Made by a program: the position numbers and the translations under genes
Notes under the pieces: model-generated
The model's input: only the letters and a program-made list of their open reading frames with translations
Told to the model about the DNA's origin: nothing
The model's database searches: none
Shown: one piece after another, positions 12,301 through 25,028 of the stretch
Position numbering within the stretch: position 1 is the stretch's first letter
Layout: every line of letters begins with the position of its first letter
DNA from: Kutzneria viridogrisea
GTDB lineage: Bacteria; Actinomycetota; Actinomycetes; Mycobacteriales; Pseudonocardiaceae
Reading direction: 5' to 3'
DNA length: 64,000 bases
Assembly (NCBI GenBank): GCA_014138725.1
Contig: JACJID010000004.1
Location: 1,116,001-1,180,000, forward strand

Positions 12301-15300
12301 GACCCGGTGAACGAGGTCATCTGCTTTGACGTCACCGGCTGGCGGGATGTGCCAGGACGCGCTGGTGTCCCCGGGCTTGGTGGCGCGTGTGAAGCGCGAT
12401 CGGAGCGCGTCGTGCTGGTCGAGCAGGGTTTGCACGAGTTCGACGAGCCGGGCCAGGTCGAGTTCCCTTGGGGTGGCGAGGAAAACCGACTGGCTGATGC
12501 CGTCGAGGTTCCGGCCGTGTTCGTACAGGGCATGCATGATCGGGATCAGCGGCGAGTCCCCGGTGGTCGGCTCTGTGGTGCCAGCACCGAGTTCGTTGTC
12601 CGCGCTGGCCACCACTTCAGCAAGCGCCGCAACGGTTTTCCGCTCGAACACCTGCCTCGGAGTGATCCGCAGCCCGGCCCGGCGCGCCTTGCTCACCAAC
12701 TGGATGGAGACGATGCTGTCGCCGCCGAGGGCGAAGAAGCTGTCGTCCACGCCGACCCGGTCCAAGCCGAGCACTTCGGCGAACAGACCGGCCAGGATCT
12801 CCTCACGTGCGTTCCCCGGCTCGCGATCTGAAACCACATCAGCGAAGTCCGGAGCTGGTAGTGCTTTGTGGTCCAGTTTTCCGTTGGCGGTCAGGGGTAG
12901 TGCGTCGAGTACGACCAGTGCCGAGGGCACCATGTACTCCGGAAGCCGTTGCGCCGCCTGAACCTGGATGTCGGCGGTCAACTGCTGCGGCGTGAACCAC
13001 CGCTGGACGGGAACAGACTGCCGCACACCACTGGCGACCTGACCGGGGCGGGTGGCATACACCTGGAACATGCCCGTGCCCTCCAGCCCCTCGGGCAACT
13101 CCACCACCACACTGAACCCGCGCTCCTCCAACATCCCGGTCACCACGGCCAACCGGCCGTCCTCGTCATGCACCTCCGCCACCACCTGCCGGATCAACGG
13201 CCAGTGCTCCTCCTCGATGCCCCGCAGCACCGCGAGCTCGCTCTTCTCCGCATCCACCTTCAACAGGTCAACAACCTCAAGCCCGAAGTCCCGAATCACC
13301 TGCGAGACCGTCCGCAACTCCACCTCCACCGGCTCACCCCGCAGCCGCTGAGCCAGCAACTCCCCCAACACACCCTCATCCCCACCACCCCCACCAGCGG
13401 TGTTGCCGATCACCCGCCGCAACATCGCCTCCTCCACACCCTCATCAGCAAACCGCCCCGACAACAACGACATCTCCGGGTAATACGTGAACACCGCCCG
13501 ACCCGGCGCGTCCGACACACCGCAAGTGGTCACCACCGCATCCACACCATGCAAATACGCGTTGAACCGATAAAACTCCGCCGACTCCGGCATCGGCTCA
13601 CACGCAAACACCCGCACACCCCGCACCCGCCCCACAAACAACCCGAACATCCCCACATGCCCACCCACATCCACCACACACGCGCCCTCCTCCACCACCA
13701 CCCCACCGCGCGCGTACTCCCCCCGCACAAAAATCTCATCAAACAAATACTCCACATTCGACCGATTCCGCCCCGCCACCACCAACCCACCCGACAACTC
13801 ATGCACCGGCACACCCACAACCCGACCCGCACGCTCCAACTCACCCCACCGCACCACCCCACCCGCCACCACCACATCCGGCACCACATACCCCACCAAC
13901 ACACCATCACGCACCGCAACCACAACCTGACCCACACCCACATGCCCCGCAAGAACCGATTCGATCTCGCCCAGTTCGACGCGGTAGCCCCTGATCTTGA
14001 CCTGATCATCCACACGGCCCACGAACTCGAGTTCACCGTCGGCGGTCCACCGCGCGAGGTCCCCGGTCCGATACATCCGCCCACCCGCAACACCAAACGG
14101 GTCAGCAACGAACCGCTCCGCCGTCAGCGCAGAACGCCCCAGATAGCCCTGCGCTAGCTGCATACCTGCGATGTACAGCTCCCCGGCGACACCCGGCGGT
14201 ACCGGGAGCAAGCCCGAGTCCAGCACGTACACCTGGGTGTTCCACACCGGACGGCCGATCGGCACCACACCCGCACCCGGTGCGCATTCGGCGGCGGTGA
14301 CATCGATCGCGGCCTCGGTCGGACCGTACAAGTTCCACAGAGCCGCGTCCGACACTGCCATCCACTGGTCCACCAGATCGGCGGGTAGCGCTTCGCCGCT
14401 GCACACCACCACCCGCAACTCCACACCCCCACCACCACCAACCTGCGCGAGGAACGCCCGCAACATCGACGGCACGAAATGGGCGACCGACACCCGCTCC
14501 GCCCGCATCAACCCCGCCAGATACTCCGGATCACGATGACCACCCGGCCGCGCCAACACCACCACACCACCCACCAACAACGGCCACAACAACTCCCACA
14601 CCGACACATCAAACCCACACGACGTCTTCTGCAACACCCGCTCACCCAGAGCAAGAGCAAACCGGTCCTGCATCCACAACAACCGATTCACCACCGCACC
14701 ATGCCCCACCACAACACCCTTAGGCACACCAGTCGACCCAGACGTATACAACACATACGCCGGATGACCCGACCCGACCACCACACCGGGATCTTCATCG
14801 CGATACCCGGCGACGACACTGTCATCCAGCAGCACACACTCCACACCCGCGGGCACCAAACCCGAGGCATCCTCAACAGCCAGCACCAACCGAGGCCCGG
14901 CGTCGGCAAGCATGAACTCGATCCGACCCGCCGGGTAGTCAGCATCCACCGGCAAATACGCACCACCAGCCTTCAACACCGCAAGAACGGCCACCACCAA
15001 CTCCACCGAACGCGGCAGCACAACACCAACTACACACCCCGGCCCCACACCACGCTCGACCAGCCACCACGCCCACCGATTCGCCCGCGCATTCAACTCC
15101 GAATAACTCAACTGCTGACCCTCGAACACCACCGCCACCGCATCCGGTGTGCGCCGAACCTGCGCCTCAACCAGCTCCGGCAGCGACGCAGGCGCAACCT
15201 CATGCGCCGTCGCATTCCAGCCCGACACCACCAGCTCCCGCTCGGCAGCACCCAGCACGTCGACCTGACCAACCCGCACACCAGGATCAGCAACCGCAGT

Positions 15301-18300
15301 GTCCAGTACCCGCAGCAACCGGTCGATGACCGTGTACGCGGCTTGTTCGTCGAAGAGGTCGGGCCGGTAGATCAGGCGGAGGCTGAGGCCGTCATCCGGG
15401 TGCACCACCAGGCTCATCGGGTAGTGCGCGGCGTCCTGACCGTGGAACCCGGTGATCCGCAGGTCCGGGCCGAGCGCTTCGGCGCTGCCAGCTGGGCCGA
15501 CCGGGTAGTTCTCGAACACGAAGCTGGTGTCGAACAGCTCGCCGCCACCGGCCTGCTGCAACACATCAGTCAGCCCGAGGTACTGGTAGCTGGTGAGCGC
15601 GAACTGCTGTTCTTGAAGCTCGGTCAGCAGATCGCGCAGGCAATCCCCGGGCGCCAGTCGCAGGCGCACCGGCAGCGTGGTGATGAACAGGCCGATCATG
15701 GACTCCACGCCAGTGAGCTCGGCGGGACGGCCGGACACAGTGACGCCGAGCACCACGTCGGTGCGCCCGGTCATCCGGCCCACCACAATGCCCCATGCGG
15801 CCTGCATCAGAGTGTTCAGCGTGATTCCGCACTCCCGCGCGACATCCACCAGCCGCCCGGCCAGATCACCAGGAACCGCAACGGTGATCTCGTCGGGCAC
15901 GACTGGCGCCCGCGCCGGGTCCGGCGGCGCGATCAACGTCGGTCCGTCCACCCCGTCGAGCACTCGCTGCCAGTGCCTGCGAGCGTCCTCAGCGTCCTGC
16001 GCGGCCACCCAGGCCAGGTAGTTGCGGTACGGCACGACCGGCGGCAGGTCGACGTCCTCGCCACCGGTCACGTAGAGCGCAAACAACTCCCTTGCCACCA
16101 AGGGAATCGACCAGCCGTCGAGCACGATGTGGTGGTTGGTCAGCACGAGCCGGTAGCGGTCTTCAGCGAGGCGCAGCAGCATGAACCGGAGCAACGGCGC
16201 GCTTCCGGTGTCGAATCGCCGCGCCCGGTCGGCAACGGTGATCCGCTCAATCTCGGCCGCCAGTTCCGCTTCATCCAATGCGGACAGATCATGTTCTGAC
16301 CACGGTAGGTCCACTTCACGCAACACCACCTGGACTGCGCGACCAAGGCCGTCATAGGCGAATCCCGCGCGCAGGTTGGCATGCCGCCGCAGCAAGGTGT
16401 GCGCGGCTGAGCGCAGTGCATCGGAGTTCACCTTGCCTTGCAGGTCAACGGCGAACTGCACGACGTAGACATCGGGTCCCTGCTCGTCGTAGAGGGCGTG
16501 GAACAGCAGCCCCTCCTGCAACGGGGACAGCGGCAGGACATCGTCCATTCCCCGCCAGGTCTGCTCCAGCGCTTCGATCTGAGGTTGACTCAACTCAACC
16601 AATGGCAGATCGGCAGGCGTGAACCCACCGGTGCCAGGCTTCTCGGCGTGGACTGCCAGTCCGGTGAGCACTTCGACCCAGCGCTGCGCGAGCTCATCGA
16701 CTTCCTGTTCCCCGAACAGTTCTCCGGGCCAGGACCAAGTCGCCCGCAGCACACCGTCTTGCACGATTGCGTTGACCGATAGTGCGTGGCTGGCTGGGAA
16801 GTCCGACGCCGCAGGTTCAATGCTGGCAGTTTCCGTTGCCAGGGACCAATCCTGCGCCACCGAGGCATCTACTCGCCCCAGGTAGTTGAAGAGGATTCCT
16901 GGTTGCGGTAGCCCAGCCAGCACCGCGCTGGTCTCCGGGTTGAGATACCGGAGCAGACCGAAGCCAAGCCCGTCACCGGGAACAGCACGGACCTGCTCCT
17001 TCACCCGCTTGAGGACCTCACCCGCCGCGGGACCACCCGCGCACACCTCGGCGAAGTCCACGACACCAGCATCCAGACGCACCGGATAGATGCTGGTGAA
17101 CCAACCCACAGTCCGCGACAAATCAACCCCGTCACCAACATCAGCACGACCATGGCCCTCAACATCAACCACCAACGGACCAGCCTGCCCACGCCACGAA
17201 CCCACCGCCACCGCCAACGCCGCCAACAACACATCATCGACACCAGCATGGAACGCCGCCGGAACCGAACCCAACAACGGCCCCGTCACCGACGACGGCA
17301 ACTCCACCACCACCGACCGAACCGGCGCAGCCCGATCCCGCACGCCCAGTGACATGCCCGACTCGCCGAGAATCCGGCTCCACAGCGGCAACTCCGCTAC
17401 CCGTGCTTGGCTCCGAGCCTGCTCAGCAAGCAGACCCGCCCAACGCCGCACCGACGTCCCCACCGGGGCCAACCCCGCACCCGACACCGCAGCAGCCAGA
17501 TCGGGCAAGAGCACCCGCCAGGACACCCCATCCACCGCCAGGTGATGCACCACCACCAACAACCGACCCGACACCCCCGGGCCAGCATCCAGCCACACCA
17601 CCTCCACCAGCACACCGCGCTCGGGCGACAACCGACCCTGCGCCGCATGCAACTCACGCTCCGCAACCACAGCCACGTCCTCACCCGCGACGAGCCGCAC
17701 ACGCCGAACCTGGCCTGCCACATCCACCGAACCCACCTCGGGGACCCGCAGCACCCACCCCGCCCGCTCGTCCCGGTGGGCGATCATGCGCAACGCGTCA
17801 TGGTGATCAACCACAACCCGCACACCCGCGACCAGGTTCTGCTCAGTCAAATCAGCAGGAACCTGCAACAGCACCCACTGGCAGAACCGATCCGCAGAAC
17901 CATCAACTCCAGCAAGGTCGGCCAGCCAGTGCATCACCGGCAACGCCACCACATCACCAGTACCGATGTCGGCCACCGGCTCGGCATCCGCATCCAGCAC
18001 CCGGGCAACCGCCGCCAGACCAGCCACATTCTTGCGCTCGAACACGTCCCGCGGGCTGAACCCCAAACCGGCCTGCCGGGCTCGGCTCACCAGCTGGATC
18101 GACAAAATACTGTCCCCACCCAGCGCGAAGAAACTGTCCTCAACCCCAACCAGCTCAAGCCCCAATACTTCAGCGAACAGCCCGCACAGGACTTCCTCAC
18201 GCGCGTCACGCGGAGCCCGCGACGGCATGACACCAGCACCGAAATCCGGGGCTGGCAGTGCCGCACGGTCCAACTTCCCGTTCGCAGTCAACGGCAACTC

Positions 18301-21300
18301 GTCCAGCACCACGAACGCCGCAGGCACCATGTACTCCGGCAACAACCCAACAGCATGTGACCGCACCGCAGCCACATCCACCGGTTCTCCGCCAGCAGGC
18401 ACCAAGTAGGCCACCAACTGCTGATCGGCCACGCCATCCCGCCGCAGCACGATCACAACCTGGGCAACACCGGCACACCCAGTCAGAACCGATTCGATCT
18501 CGCCCAGTTCGACGCGATAACCCCTGATCTTGACCTGATCATCCGCCCGGCCCACGAACTCGAGTTCACCGTCGGCGGCCCACCGGACCAGGTCCCCGGT
18601 CCGGTACATCCGCCCACCCGCAACACCGAACGGGTTGGCCACAAACCGCTCCGCCGTCAGAACAGAACGCCCCAGATAGCCTTGGGCCAACTGCGTGCCC
18701 GCGATGTACAACTCACCGGCCACACCAGGCGGCACCGGCAGCAGCCCCGAATCCAGCACGTACACCTGGGTGTTCCACACCGGACGACCAATCGGCACCA
18801 CACCCGCACCCGGTGCGCATTCGGCGGCGGTGACATCGATCGCGGCCTCGGTCGGACCATACAGATTCCATACCGGCGCGTCCGACACCGCCGCCCACTG
18901 GTCGACCAGATCAGCGGGTAGCGCCTCGCCGCTGCACACCACCACCCGCAACTCCGCACACCCACCACCACCGACCTGCGCGAGGAACGCCCGCAACATC
19001 GACGGCACGAAATGGGCGACCGACACCCGCTCCGCCCGCATCAACCCCGCGAGGTACTCCGGATCACGGTGACCACCCGGCCGCGCCAACACCACCACAC
19101 CACCCACCAACAACGGCCACAGCAACTCCCACACCGACACATCAAACCCACACGACGTCTTCTGCAACACCCGCTCACCTGGTGCCAGAGCGAACCGGTC
19201 CTGCATCCACAACAACCGATTCACCACCGCACCATGCCCCACCACAACACCCTTAGGCACACCAGTCGACCCAGAGGTGTACAACACATACGCCGGATCA
19301 ACAGACCCAACCACCACACCGGGATCATCATCGCGACACCCGGCAACGAGATCGTCCTCCAACAGCACACACTCCACACCTGCGAGCACCAAACCCGAGG
19401 TTTCCTCAACAGCCAACACCAGCCGAGGTCCAGCGTCGGCAAGCATGAACTCGATCCGACCCACCGGATAGTCCACGTCCACCGGCAAATACGCACCACC
19501 GGCCTTCAACACCGCGAGAACGGCTACGACAAGCTCGGCCGAACGCGGCAACACGACACCAACTACACACCCCGGCCCCACACCACGCTCGGCCAACCAC
19601 CACGCCCACCGATTCGCCCGCGCATTCAACTCCGCAAACGACACCTCCACACCCTCGAACACCACCGCCACCGCATCGGGCGACCGCCGAACCTGCGACT
19701 CCACCAACTCCGGCAACGACGCAGACACAACCTCATGCGCCGTCGCATTCCAGCCCGACACCACCAGCTCCCGCTCGGCAGCATCCAAGACGTCGATCTG
19801 GCCAACCCGCACACCAGGATCAGCAACCACCGAACGCAGCACGCGAGCCAGACGCGCCACCATCAACTCAGCGCTGCCACGATCAAAGATGTCGGTGTCG
19901 AACTCCAACACCACATCGATCCCACCAGCATCCGGCAGCTCGGTGAGGTAGAAAGTCAAGTCGAACTTCGCCGCACCCAACTGCACGGGCTCAGCCGCAG
20001 CGCGCACACCGGGCAGATCCACCCCGATGTCTGCTGGATTCCCGGCAGCGATCATCACCTGGAACAACGGGTGATGCGACAACGACCGCACCGGGTTCAG
20101 GACCTCAACCAACCGCTCGAACGGCACATCCTGATGCCCATACGCCGCCAGATCGGCCTCCCGCACCCGACCCAACAACTCCCCGAACCCCGGATCACCC
20201 GAAGTATCAGTCCGCAACACCAACGTATTCGTGAAGAACCCAACCAACTCATCAAGAGCCTGATCAACGCGGCCAGCAACCGGAGTACCAATCGGGATAT
20301 CAGTCCCGGACCCCAGGCGGGTCAACAACACCGCCACAGCGGCCTGCACGACCATGAACACCGTCGCATGCTGACTCCGTGCCAACCCGACCACACCAGC
20401 ATGCAGCTCAGCGCCCAACGACAACGACACGGTGTCACCGCGATAACTCCGCACCGCAGGACGCGGACGATCCACCGGCAAATCCAGGCGCTCCGGCAAC
20501 CCCGCCAGCACCTCACGCCAAAACCCCAACTGCGCCGACAGCAGACTGCCCGGATCATCCTCACTACCGAGCAGTTCTCGCTGCCACACGGCGAAATCCG
20601 CGTACTGAACCGGCAACGGCACCCACACTGGCGTCTGGCCTGCCAGTCGAGCCCGATACGCCCGACCCACATCAGCCGCCAACGGCGTCAACGACCACCC
20701 ATCACCCGCAACGTGATGCACCACCAACACCAACACGAACTCATCAGCCGACACCTCGAACAACCGCACCCGCACCGGCACATCCCGGCTCAAATCAAAC
20801 CCAGCCCGCACCACCGACCCCACCAACACCGGCAACTCAGCCTCAGTCACCCGAGTCACCGACAGCGAAAAACCAACCTCCTCCACCACACGCTGATACG
20901 GCCTACCATCCACCTCAACAACCACCGTACGCAAAGCCTCATGCCGCGCCACCACATCACCCAGCGCCGCCTCCAACGCCCCCACATCCAACCCACCACT
21001 CAACCGCACCACAAACGGCAGGTTGTAGGCACTGCCCAACTGCTCCAGCCGATCCAGGAACCACAAACGGGACTGGGCGAAGGACAGCGGCACCAGATCG
21101 GGCCTGGGCCGCGCGACCAGTTGTGGCCGGGCCGCGGCGCCACCGGACAGGCGTGAGGCGACCCCGGCAACCGTCGGCGACTCGAACAAGTCCCAAATGG
21201 ACAGTTCAGCGCCCAGCACGACACGCACCCGCGACAGCAGGCGCGTCGCCAGCAGCGAATGCCCGCCCAGCTCGAAGAAGTTGTCGTCGACGCCGACCCG

Positions 21301-24297
21301 GTCCAAACCGAGCACCTCGGCGAACAGCCCGCACAGGCGCTCCTCCTGCGAGGTCTGCGGCTCGCGCCCGGACTCCTCGCCGGTGAACTCCGGGGCAGGC
21401 AGTGCCCTGCGGTCCAGTTTCCCGTTGGCGGTCAACGGAAGTTCACCAAGCACCACGAACCCGGCCGGTACCATGTAGTCCGGCACGCTCTGAGCGGTGA
21501 ACGCGCGCAGGGCGAACACGTCGACCAGGCTGCCGCCCGCGGGCACGACGTAGGCGACCAACTGCTTGCCCGCGGCGCCGTTGTCCCGCGCCACCACCGC
21601 GACCTGCCCCACGGCGGGATGCCGGGCCAGCACGCTCTCGACCTCGCCGAGTTCGATCCGGAACCCGCGGATCTTCACCTGGTCATCGGCCCGACCGAGG
21701 AACTCCAGCTCGCCGTCGGCGTTCCAGCGGACCAGGTCCCCGGTGCGGTACATGCGGGTACCGGCCGGTCCGAACGGGTCGGCCACGAACCGTGAGGCGG
21801 TCAGCGCCGGGCGCTTGAGGTATCCGCGTGCCACCTGAACGCCCGCCACGTACAGCTCGCCGACCACTCCCGGCGGCACCGGGCACAGGCCGGTGTCCAG
21901 CACGTAGACCTGGGTGTTGTCGATCGGCTTGCCGATGGATGCGATGGCGGGCCAGTCCGCGACCGACTCCGGGAGGGTGCTCGCGGTGACCACGTGCGTC
22001 TCGGTCGGCCCGTAGTAGTTGTGCAGCCGACGGCCCGGGCGCAGCTGGTAGAAGTTCCGCACGACCTGGCTCAGGCCAAGGGCTTCACCGGCCTGCATGA
22101 CGTCGGTGAGGTCAGGCAGCCGCTGGCCGTGGGCCAGCGCCGCCTCGGCGAGCCCCTCCAGCACCGGGTTCGGCGCGTACAGCTCGGCGGTCCCGTGGGA
22201 GGCGAACCAGTCGACCAGCTTGTCCAGGTCGAGCCGGGTCTCGCTGGAGGTCACCACCAGTGTCTTGCCGAACAGCAAGGAGGAAAGGATCTCCTGCGCG
22301 GCGGCGTCGAAGCTCAACGCCGCGAACTGGGCGGTGCGCAGCCCGGGGCGGTCAACCGGGAGGTTGCGCGCGTTCCAGGACATCAGGTTGACCAGGGCGA
22401 TGCCGGGCAGGCTGACGCCCTTGGGCCGACCGGTCGACCCCGAGGTGTAGATCACGTACGCCGGGTGTTCCGGCAGCAGCCGGCACAGCCGGTCGGTGTC
22501 GGTGAGATCGCCGTCCCGGTAGCCGTCCAGCTCGGCCGCGGTGGCCGGGTCGTCGAGGAACACGGTGCGGTCCCGGGCAGCTTCCGGTACCACCTCGGCG
22601 GTCTCCGCGGTCGCGAGCACCACAACCGGCTCGGCGTCGCCGACCATGAACCCGATCCGCTCGGCCGGGTAGGCGGGATCGATCGGCAGATACGCCCCGC
22701 CCGCCTTGAGCACCGCCAACGTGGCGATCACCAGCTCGCTCGAGCGCGGCAGCAGCAGGCCGACCAGCCGCTCCGGGCCGACCCCCAGCGCGACCAGGTG
22801 GCGGGCCAGCCGGTTGATCCTCGCGTTGAGACCGGCGTAGGTGTACTCCCGGCCCTCGAACACCAGCGCGGTCGCCTCAGGGGTGCCCGCGACCTGCTCC
22901 TGGAACAGGTCGGGCAGGGTGCTCTGCGGTACCGGCCGCGCGGTGTCGTTCCACGCCACCAGGACCTGCTTGCGCTCGGCGGCGTCGAGCAGGCTGATCC
23001 GGCCGACGGGGGTGTCCGGGCCCAGTTGGAGCACGGAGGCCAGGAACGCGCTGAACCGCGCCTCGTGCGCGGCGATCTCGTCCGCGCCGTAGAGCGCGCT
23101 GTTCCAGCCGATGTCCAGGCGCAGGCCCGCGCTGGTCGGCTCGCCGTAGGCGACCACGGCGAGGTCGTCGACCGGACCGTTGGACACGCCGTGGATCGTG
23201 CCCTCACACTGTCCGAAGTGGACGCTCTGCCCGAAGGGCATCAGGTTGACCATCGGGCCGAAGGGCCGCACGTCGTTGGCGGCGATGCCCAGGTCGCGGC
23301 GGATCTCCTCGTAGCGGTAGCGCTGGTGCCGGAACGCGTCGCGCATCTCGGCGGAGGTCCGGCGCACCAGCTCGGCCAGCGTGTCGCCGGGACACATGCC
23401 GATGCGGACCGGGACGACGTTGGACATCATGCCAGGGGTCGAACGGGCCTGCCTGCCAACGCGTCCGGTGACGGGCAGCTCCACGACGGCGTCCCCGGCA
23501 CCCGACATGCGGGCCACGTACGCCGCGACGGCCGTGGTGATGACCGTGGACCAGCGCGTACCCATGTCACGGCTGATGTCCTGCAGGCGGGCCGCGTCGC
23601 TGGCAGGCAGGTCGGCCGCGTGCCAGATCGGGGTGCGCGCCCTGGCCGGTTGCCGTCGGGACAGGGTGGCCGGACTGGCCAGGTCGCCCAGCAGCCCGGA
23701 CCAGTACTGCCGGTCCCGCTCCAGTTGCGGGGAATCCCGGTACTGCTGGTCCTCCGCCAGCAGCAGCGGGAAGTCCGGCAGCACGCCCTCGTCCGGGTCG
23801 CCGCCGCCGGTGAGCGCCGTGTAGATGCTCGCCGCCCGCTTGGTCAGCAGCAGGCCGGTGAACCCATCCGCCCCGATGTGGTGGCTGCGGTAGTACCACA
23901 GCACGCGGGTGGCCGACAGGACGAGCAGGCCGGTGACGAAGACCTTGCCCGCGGTGAGGTCGAACGGCTCGGTGACGCCCGCGCGCAGCAGCTCCAGCGC
24001 GGTGCCGAACGGGTCGTCCCCGGAGCTCAGGTCGGTCACCGGGACCGGGAAGTCCTCGTCGGCCTGGACGACCTGGTACGGCTCGCCGTCGCGCTCGGCG
24101 AAGCGGCTGTGCACCGACTGGGTTTCCCCCATTGCTCGCCGGACTGCCGAACGCAATGCGCCGACGTCCACCGCACCGCGAATGTCGACGTACGAGCCGA
24201 TCGTGAACACCTGGGGTTCGGGGTTCAACTTCTGAGCGAACCAGATGCCGCGTTGCGGAACCGACAAAGGCAGGTGGAGCCCGGCAGGTCGAGCCAC
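3391..24297 (-). CDS. Five-module NRPS: C-A-PCP / C-A-PCP-E / C-A-MT-PCP-E / C-A-PCP / C-A-PCP-E
   Basis: A 6,968-residue megasynthetase. Module 1 (about 1-1050): EntF-like C domain (HHIGADGF near 139) and an A domain with code DAQYMAYVVK, nearest to proline codes. Module 2 (1050-2545): C, A code DVWHVSLIDK (Ser), PCP (GGDSILS near 2061), E domain (HHLAVDGVS near 2250; [10 protein letters not shown]). Module 3 (2555-4350): C, Ser code again, an FkbM methyltransferase between cores A8 and A9 (about 3480-3750), PCP, E. Module 4 (4365-5430): C, code DFWSVGMVHK (Thr), PCP, no E. Module 5 (5440-6968): C, code DLTKVGEVGK (Asn-like), PCP, E. Predicted order: Pro-like, D-Ser, methyl-D-Ser, Thr, D-Asn. 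All A domains keep the core Asp and the A10 Lys (NGKLD). Start GTG 24297 has GAGGGGAAG just upstream. There is no thioesterase; the chain passes to the gene at 3349. Codes are by-eye readings. Confidence 0.97.
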   Translation of the reverse strand: MARPAGLHLPLSVPQRGIWFAQKLNPEPQVFTIGSYVDIRGAVDVGALRSAVRRAMGETQSVHSRFAERDGEPYQVVQADEDFPVPVTDLSSGDDPFGTALELLRAGVTEPFDLTAGKVFVTGLLVLSATRVLWYYRSHHIGADGFTGLLLTKRAASIYTALTGGGDPDEGVLPDFPLLLAEDQQYRDSPQLERDRQYWSGLLGDLASPATLSRRQPARARTPIWHAADLPASDAARLQDISRDMGTRWSTVITTAVAAYVARMSGAGDAVVELPVTGRVGRQARSTPGMMSNVVPVRIGMCPGDTLAELVRRTSAEMRDAFRHQRYRYEEIRRDLGIAANDVRPFGPMVNLMPFGQSVHFGQCEGTIHGVSNGPVDDLAVVAYGEPTSAGLRLDIGWNSALYGADEIAAHEARFSAFLASVLQLGPDTPVGRISLLDAAERKQVLVAWNDTARPVPQSTLPDLFQEQVAGTPEATALVFEGREYTYAGLNARINRLARHLVALGVGPERLVGLLLPRSSELVIATLAVLKAGGAYLPIDPAYPAERIGFMVGDAEPVVVLATAETAEVVPEAARDRTVFLDDPATAAELDGYRDGDLTDTDRLCRLLPEHPAYVIYTSGSTGRPKGVSLPGIALVNLMSWNARNLPVDRPGLRTAQFAALSFDAAAQEILSSLLFGKTLVVTSSETRLDLDKLVDWFASHGTAELYAPNPVLEGLAEAALAHGQRLPDLTDVMQAGEALGLSQVVRNFYQLRPGRRLHNYYGPTETHVVTASTLPESVADWPAIASIGKPIDNTQVYVLDTGLCPVPPGVVGELYVAGVQVARGYLKRPALTASRFVADPFGPAGTRMYRTGDLVRWNADGELEFLGRADDQVKIRGFRIELGEVESVLARHPAVGQVAVVARDNGAAGKQLVAYVVPAGGSLVDVFALRAFTAQSVPDYMVPAGFVVLGELPLTANGKLDRRALPAPEFTGEESGREPQTSQEERLCGLFAEVLGLDRVGVDDNFFELGGHSLLATRLLSRVRVVLGAELSIWDLFESPTVAGVASRLSGGAAARPQLVARPRPDLVPLSFAQSRLWFLDRLEQLGSAYNLPFVVRLSGGLDVGALEAALGDVVARHEALRTVVVEVDGRPYQRVVEEVGFSLSVTRVTEAELPVLVGSVVRAGFDLSRDVPVRVRLFEVSADEFVLVLVVHHVAGDGWSLTPLAADVGRAYRARLAGQTPVWVPLPVQYADFAVWQRELLGSEDDPGSLLSAQLGFWREVLAGLPERLDLPVDRPRPAVRSYRGDTVSLSLGAELHAGVVGLARSQHATVFMVVQAAVAVLLTRLGSGTDIPIGTPVAGRVDQALDELVGFFTNTLVLRTDTSGDPGFGELLGRVREADLAAYGHQDVPFERLVEVLNPVRSLSHHPLFQVMIAAGNPADIGVDLPGVRAAAEPVQLGAAKFDLTFYLTELPDAGGIDVVLEFDTDIFDRGSAELMVARLARVLRSVVADPGVRVGQIDVLDAAERELVVSGWNATAHEVVSASLPELVESQVRRSPDAVAVVFEGVEVSFAELNARANRWAWWLAERGVGPGCVVGVVLPRSAELVVAVLAVLKAGGAYLPVDVDYPVGRIEFMLADAGPRLVLAVEETSGLVLAGVECVLLEDDLVAGCRDDDPGVVVGSVDPAYVLYTSGSTGVPKGVVVGHGAVVNRLLWMQDRFALAPGERVLQKTSCGFDVSVWELLWPLLVGGVVVLARPGGHRDPEYLAGLMRAERVSVAHFVPSMLRAFLAQVGGGGCAELRVVVCSGEALPADLVDQWAAVSDAPVWNLYGPTEAAIDVTAAECAPGAGVVPIGRPVWNTQVYVLDSGLLPVPPGVAGELYIAGTQLAQGYLGRSVLTAERFVANPFGVAGGRMYRTGDLVRWAADGELEFVGRADDQVKIRGYRVELGEIESVLTGCAGVAQVVIVLRRDGVADQQLVAYLVPAGGEPVDVAAVRSHAVGLLPEYMVPAAFVVLDELPLTANGKLDRAALPAPDFGAGVMPSRAPRDAREEVLCGLFAEVLGLELVGVEDSFFALGGDSILSIQLVSRARQAGLGFSPRDVFERKNVAGLAAVARVLDADAEPVADIGTGDVVALPVMHWLADLAGVDGSADRFCQWVLLQVPADLTEQNLVAGVRVVVDHHDALRMIAHRDERAGWVLRVPEVGSVDVAGQVRRVRLVAGEDVAVVAERELHAAQGRLSPERGVLVEVVWLDAGPGVSGRLLVVVHHLAVDGVSWRVLLPDLAAAVSGAGLAPVGTSVRRWAGLLAEQARSQARVAELPLWSRILGESGMSLGVRDRAAPVRSVVVELPSSVTGPLLGSVPAAFHAGVDDVLLAALAVAVGSWRGQAGPLVVDVEGHGRADVGDGVDLSRTVGWFTSIYPVRLDAGVVDFAEVCAGGPAAGEVLKRVKEQVRAVPGDGLGFGLLRYLNPETSAVLAGLPQPGILFNYLGRVDASVAQDWSLATETASIEPAASDFPASHALSVNAIVQDGVLRATWSWPGELFGEQEVDELAQRWVEVLTGLAVHAEKPGTGGFTPADLPLVELSQPQIEALEQTWRGMDDVLPLSPLQEGLLFHALYDEQGPDVYVVQFAVDLQGKVNSDALRSAAHTLLRRHANLRAGFAYDGLGRAVQVVLREVDLPWSEHDLSALDEAELAAEIERITVADRARRFDTGSAPLLRFMLLRLAEDRYRLVLTNHHIVLDGWSIPLVARELFALYVTGGEDVDLPPVVPYRNYLAWVAAQDAEDARRHWQRVLDGVDGPTLIAPPDPARAPVVPDEITVAVPGDLAGRLVDVARECGITLNTLMQAAWGIVVGRMTGRTDVVLGVTVSGRPAELTGVESMIGLFITTLPVRLRLAPGDCLRDLLTELQEQQFALTSYQYLGLTDVLQQAGGGELFDTSFVFENYPVGPAGSAEALGPDLRITGFHGQDAAHYPMSLVVHPDDGLSLRLIYRPDLFDEQAAYTVIDRLLRVLDTAVADPGVRVGQVDVLGAAERELVVSGWNATAHEVAPASLPELVEAQVRRTPDAVAVVFEGQQLSYSELNARANRWAWWLVERGVGPGCVVGVVLPRSVELVVAVLAVLKAGGAYLPVDADYPAGRIEFMLADAGPRLVLAVEDASGLVPAGVECVLLDDSVVAGYRDEDPGVVVGSGHPAYVLYTSGSTGVPKGVVVGHGAVVNRLLWMQDRFALALGERVLQKTSCGFDVSVWELLWPLLVGGVVVLARPGGHRDPEYLAGLMRAERVSVAHFVPSMLRAFLAQVGGGGGVELRVVVCSGEALPADLVDQWMAVSDAALWNLYGPTEAAIDVTAAECAPGAGVVPIGRPVWNTQVYVLDSGLLPVPPGVAGELYIAGMQLAQGYLGRSALTAERFVADPFGVAGGRMYRTGDLARWTADGELEFVGRVDDQVKIRGYRVELGEIESVLAGHVGVGQVVVAVRDGVLVGYVVPDVVVAGGVVRWGELERAGRVVGVPVHELSGGLVVAGRNRSNVEYLFDEIFVRGEYARGGVVVEEGACVVDVGGHVGMFGLFVGRVRGVRVFACEPMPESAEFYRFNAYLHGVDAVVTTCGVSDAPGRAVFTYYPEMSLLSGRFADEGVEEAMLRRVIGNTAGGGGGDEGVLGELLAQRLRGEPVEVELRTVSQVIRDFGLEVVDLLKVDAEKSELAVLRGIEEEHWPLIRQVVAEVHDEDGRLAVVTGMLEERGFSVVVELPEGLEGTGMFQVYATRPGQVASGVRQSVPVQRWFTPQQLTADIQVQAAQRLPEYMVPSALVVLDALPLTANGKLDHKALPAPDFADVVSDREPGNAREEILAGLFAEVLGLDRVGVDDSFFALGGDSIVSIQLVSKARRAGLRITPRQVFERKTVAALAEVVASADNELGAGTTEPTTGDSPLIPIMHALYEHGRNLDGISQSVFLATPRELDLARLVELVQTLLDQHDALRSRFTRATKPGDTSASWHIPPAGDVKADDLVHRVDVSDLGPGERAASYRQWAAQARELLDPSAGIVLQAVWFDAGPHEHGRLLLAVHHLVVDGVSWRILLTDLAEAWRDLSAGNPVQLQPLGTPIRHWALSLREWAAQQEHRLAEVASAIGTGDRLLTSRALDRSSDVAATARTMTVQLPEGQTAALLTSAPAAVRGSVSDVLLTALAIAVDRWRRRTGRSADATVLVDVEGHGRDGFPGSEADLTRTVGWFTSIYPVRLAAGDPRNPLAALKQVKETLRAVPGGGLSHGVLRYLNEDTASVLADLPRAQIGFNYLGRLPASDGATGDWTAAPEMEFLTGGVDPDMPLAHGLEITVVTRDHSGGPRMDATWTWAGQLWPEPEVAVLAEEWRTALGQLIEVSQGTGGFTPSDLPLVHLSQQEIERIEAGWPQVADVLPLAPLQEGLLFHALFDEQDVDVYLVQFWADLAGELDLVALRSAAAALLRRHVNLRAGFAVDGLDEPVQVVVREAALPWAEHDLSSLDDAGRAAELDRLTEHDRVRRFDLAQAPLTRFTLVRLGGNRYRFIMTSHHLVLDGWSNSLLAKELFALYRAGGDESVLPRVTPYRDYLAWVAEQDREEARRHWRELLAGVDGPTLVAPQDQHRASAVPDQLAISLPAGLITRLTALAREQEVTLNTLLQLAWGIVLGQLTGRTDVVFGVTVSGRPAELAGVESMLGLFINTLPIRLGLRPGTPVTSLLSDLLRQQAEMTACQYLGLTEVHQLAGAGELFDTDFVFENYPMQIGDEPGTGLEITQLRGRDAAHYPLTLVAIPGTQLLLRLDYRPDLFDEHYARSVLDRLVRALQAVADDPVQAVDRIDVLDRAERDRLLTTWQGTSRAAAPGTLAELFQARAQSRAEATAVVCAGESLSYRELTERVNRLARLLLARGVGPECLVGVVLPRSLDAVVAMLAVVQAGAGYVPIDPGYPAERIRFVLADSRPVVVLTDTLTASVVPAGVRLLLLDDPETGALLAELPSGDIGVAERGALAPDHVAYVIYTSGSTGVPKGVAVSHASAVALFGAANEMFEFGVDDVWTVFHSFAFDFSVWELWGPLLSGGRAVVVPFEVSRSPRQMWDLLREQGVTVLSQTPSAFSGLVEAMEQPGALGSRLRYVVFGGEELRFDRLASWFAQYGSGGPRLVNMYGLTEATVHVTHQVVTEAGGGRSAVGRALPNLRTYVLDAALRLVPPGVVGELYVAGVQLARGYLGRSALTAERFVADPFGAMGGRMYRTGDLVRWSSGGELEFMGRADDQVKVRGFRIELGEIEAVLNQQPGVGQASVVLRDDGAGQQLVAYVVPATGVVLDADVLRKAAADFLPGYMVPAACVMLDALPLTANGKLDRKALPAPDFGVGVGVVSSRGPRDAREEILCRLFADVLGLSVVGVDDDFFDLGGHSLLATRLVSRARVVLGVELSIRDLFESPTVAGLMGVVGRAGGVRAALVAGVRPELVPLSFAQQRLWFLDRFEGLGARYNVPFVVRLSGGLDVAALEAALGDVVARHEALRTVVVEVDGRPYQRVVEEVGFSLSVTRVTEAELSVLVGSVVRAGFDLSRDVPVRVRLFQVSADEFVLVLVVHHVAGDGWSLTPLAADVGRAYRARLAGQVPGWVPLPVQYADFAVWQRELLGSEDDPGSLLSAQLGFWREVLAGLPERLDLPVDRPRPAVRSYRGDTVSLSLGAELHAGVVGLARGRHATVFMVVQAAVAVLLTRLGAGTDIPIGTPVAGRVDQALDELVGFFTNTLVLRTDTSGDPEFGELLGRVREADLAAYGHQDVPFERLVEVLNPVRSLSHHPLFQVMVAFTGPERVEVDLPGLVVAAEPVQLGAAKFDLTFFVTERPDAGGIDLVLEFDTDIFDRGSAELMVARLARVLGSVVADPGVRVGQVDVLGAAERELVVSGWNATAHEVAAATLPELVEAQVRRTPDAVAVVSEGQRLTYAQLNARANRLAHHLIERGVGPERLVAVAIPASAELVVALLAVLKAGGAYVPIDPAYPLGRIEFMLADARPVVALSTVDVTGALPGGVVPVLVLDGEDELVGYRDDDPVVGVRAVPGNPAYVMYTSGSTGTPKGVTIEHRALCHYLLWAQDRYPGLAGASLVHSSVAFDLTVTGLFGPLITGGLVQLTSLAMAGNDTPDWLVQPTFVKATPAHVPLLTALSDGFSPTGELVVGGEQLLGEVLQEWRRRHPSATVINEYGLTETAVGSTELRLEPGDVTPPGNVLIGRPGWNTQLYVLDSGLLPVPPGVVGELYMAGIQLARGYFGRAALTAERFVADPFGAGGGRMYRTGDLARWIADGELEFLGRADDQVKVRGFRIELGEVEAVLAGCAGVGQVVVVLRRDGVADQQLVAYLVPAAGEQVDVDAVRSHAAGLLPEYMVPAAFVVLDELPLTANGKLDRAALPAPDFGAGVVSSRGPRDVREEVLCGLFAEVLGLELVGVEDSFFALGGDSILSIQLVSRARQVGLGFSPREVFEHKTVAGLAVVARALDADAEPVADIGTGDVLALPVMHWLAELAGVGGSADRFCQWVLLQVPTDLTEQNLVAGVRAVVDHHDALRMIARRDERAGWVLRIPEVGSVDVAGQVRRVRLAAGDDATAVAERELHAAQARLSPERGVLVQVVWLDAGPQVSGRLLVVVHHLAVDGVSWRVLLPDLAAAVSGAGLASVGTSVRRWAGLLADQARSQVRVAELPVWSRILGEPSTSLGTRDRAGKVRSVVVELPSSVTGPLLGSVPAAFHAGVDDVLLAALAVAVGSWRGQSGPLVVDVEGHGRADAGDGVDLSRTVGWFTSIYPVRLDAGAVDFAEVCAGGPAAGEVLKRVKEQVRAVPGDGLGFGLLRYLNPETSAVLAGLPQPEILFNYLGRADVVDFGDWAPAPEAVAVEPAAPDLPASHALMINAAVYGGVLRATWLWPAELFTEDTVRELADAWAGVLTGLVNHAEHPDAGGYTPSDMPLVTLTQEDIDEFEDRG
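3735..7866 (-). repeat. Module 5 block paralogous to module 2 (C and PCP-E parts near-identical)
   Basis: The E and PCP coding part (about 3735-5340) matches 16896-18480, and the C-domain part (about 6920-7866) matches 20068-21021, with long exact runs and offsets of 13,161 and 13,155 bases. The A-domain core between them is different (Asn-like instead of Ser), so this is a module duplication with an exchanged A core. Confidence 0.85.
13212..13922 (-). repeat. FkbM methyltransferase cassette, copy in module 3
   Basis: Complete copy of the cassette, lying inside the Ser-specific A domain of module 3. The domain reads [10 protein letters not shown] (SAM loop), then [10 protein letters not shown] and [14 protein letters not shown], the hallmarks of the FkbM family (Methyltransf_21). 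A8 ([15 protein letters not shown]) precedes it, and A9 ([11 protein letters not shown]) and A10 (NGKLDHKAL) follow, so the insertion point is A8/A9. Confidence 0.9.
16896..21021 (-). repeat. Module 2 block paralogous to module 5
   Basis: Counterpart of 3735-7866: near-identical C domain and PCP-E region around a Ser-type A core. The Ser A core is itself close to that of module 3 (about 14170-15130), showing A-core similarity between neighbouring modules within each pair. Confidence 0.85.
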
Positions 24298-25028
24298 GGT
24301 GTCTTCCCCTCAAATGTCTTGGTTTGCCGCAGCCGAGAAGGCCATCGCGGGCAATGACCGTCCCGGCGCTGGTTCGTCCAGTGCACTTTTCGGTGAATTC
24401 GCCACGACTGGGCGCGACATCACCCGCGCCCTGGGCGGTTTCCCGGGCGCACCTCAGTGGGCACTGTCAGCAGGTGTGCGGATCCGCAACCAGCCGGGCA
24501 TGCGCGATGTGCATGCTGGAATGTTCTTGCGCACAGCCCTGTCTTGCGCGTGCGGGACCAGGCCAGCTGCCGGCCACGGTCGTCGGACGGTCGTGCGTCC
24601 GTGCGCGGCCAGGTGCCCGGCAGGTCGGCGGCACGGAGCCCCGCGCGCCTGACATCCCCGACGACCGGCTTGCACCCCCAGCGAGACAAATCACCGCAAA
24701 GCCCCCCTTACCTGGACAAACGCCCCCACCGACCTCGTCCAGTGCACCATCATGCCTGCGGTGACGGGGTTCGTCCAGCGGTGACGCGGACCGGGCCGGT
24801 ACGACCCCATCCCGGTGCGCTGAGTTCACTGTGGCCCAACGGGGTCAGTGCCCGCACCGGTGGCCTGACGCTTTCCCTTGAGGTTGGCATCGTCATGTGC
24901 AAGGGTGAGCGAGATTAGGTGCGAAGAGGTGGCGCTGGCGGTCGGGGGGCACGCATTGCGGCGATAGCGGTCGATCACGGGCTTGGGCACCGTCACGCAT
25001 ACCTCCGGACACAGAGAGCTGACCGACA
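24298..25028. promoter_or_regulatory. Divergent promoter region of the NRPS cluster
   Basis: A 731-bp gene-free region between the GTG of the large NRPS (minus) and the ATG of the thioesterase operon (plus). No ORF in it has a plausible start and protein-like composition. A 13-bp direct repeat TCGTCCAGTGCAC occurs at 24374-24386 and 24735-24747, and the 8-mer TCGTCCAG recurs near 24770. No convincing -35/-10 pair could be assigned by eye. Confidence 0.6.

Noticed and set aside
24245-24918. Several 70-150 codon frames in the divergent NRPS promoter region
   Set aside because: No ribosome sites, no recognisable motifs and mutually overlapping frames on both strands; treated as non-coding.
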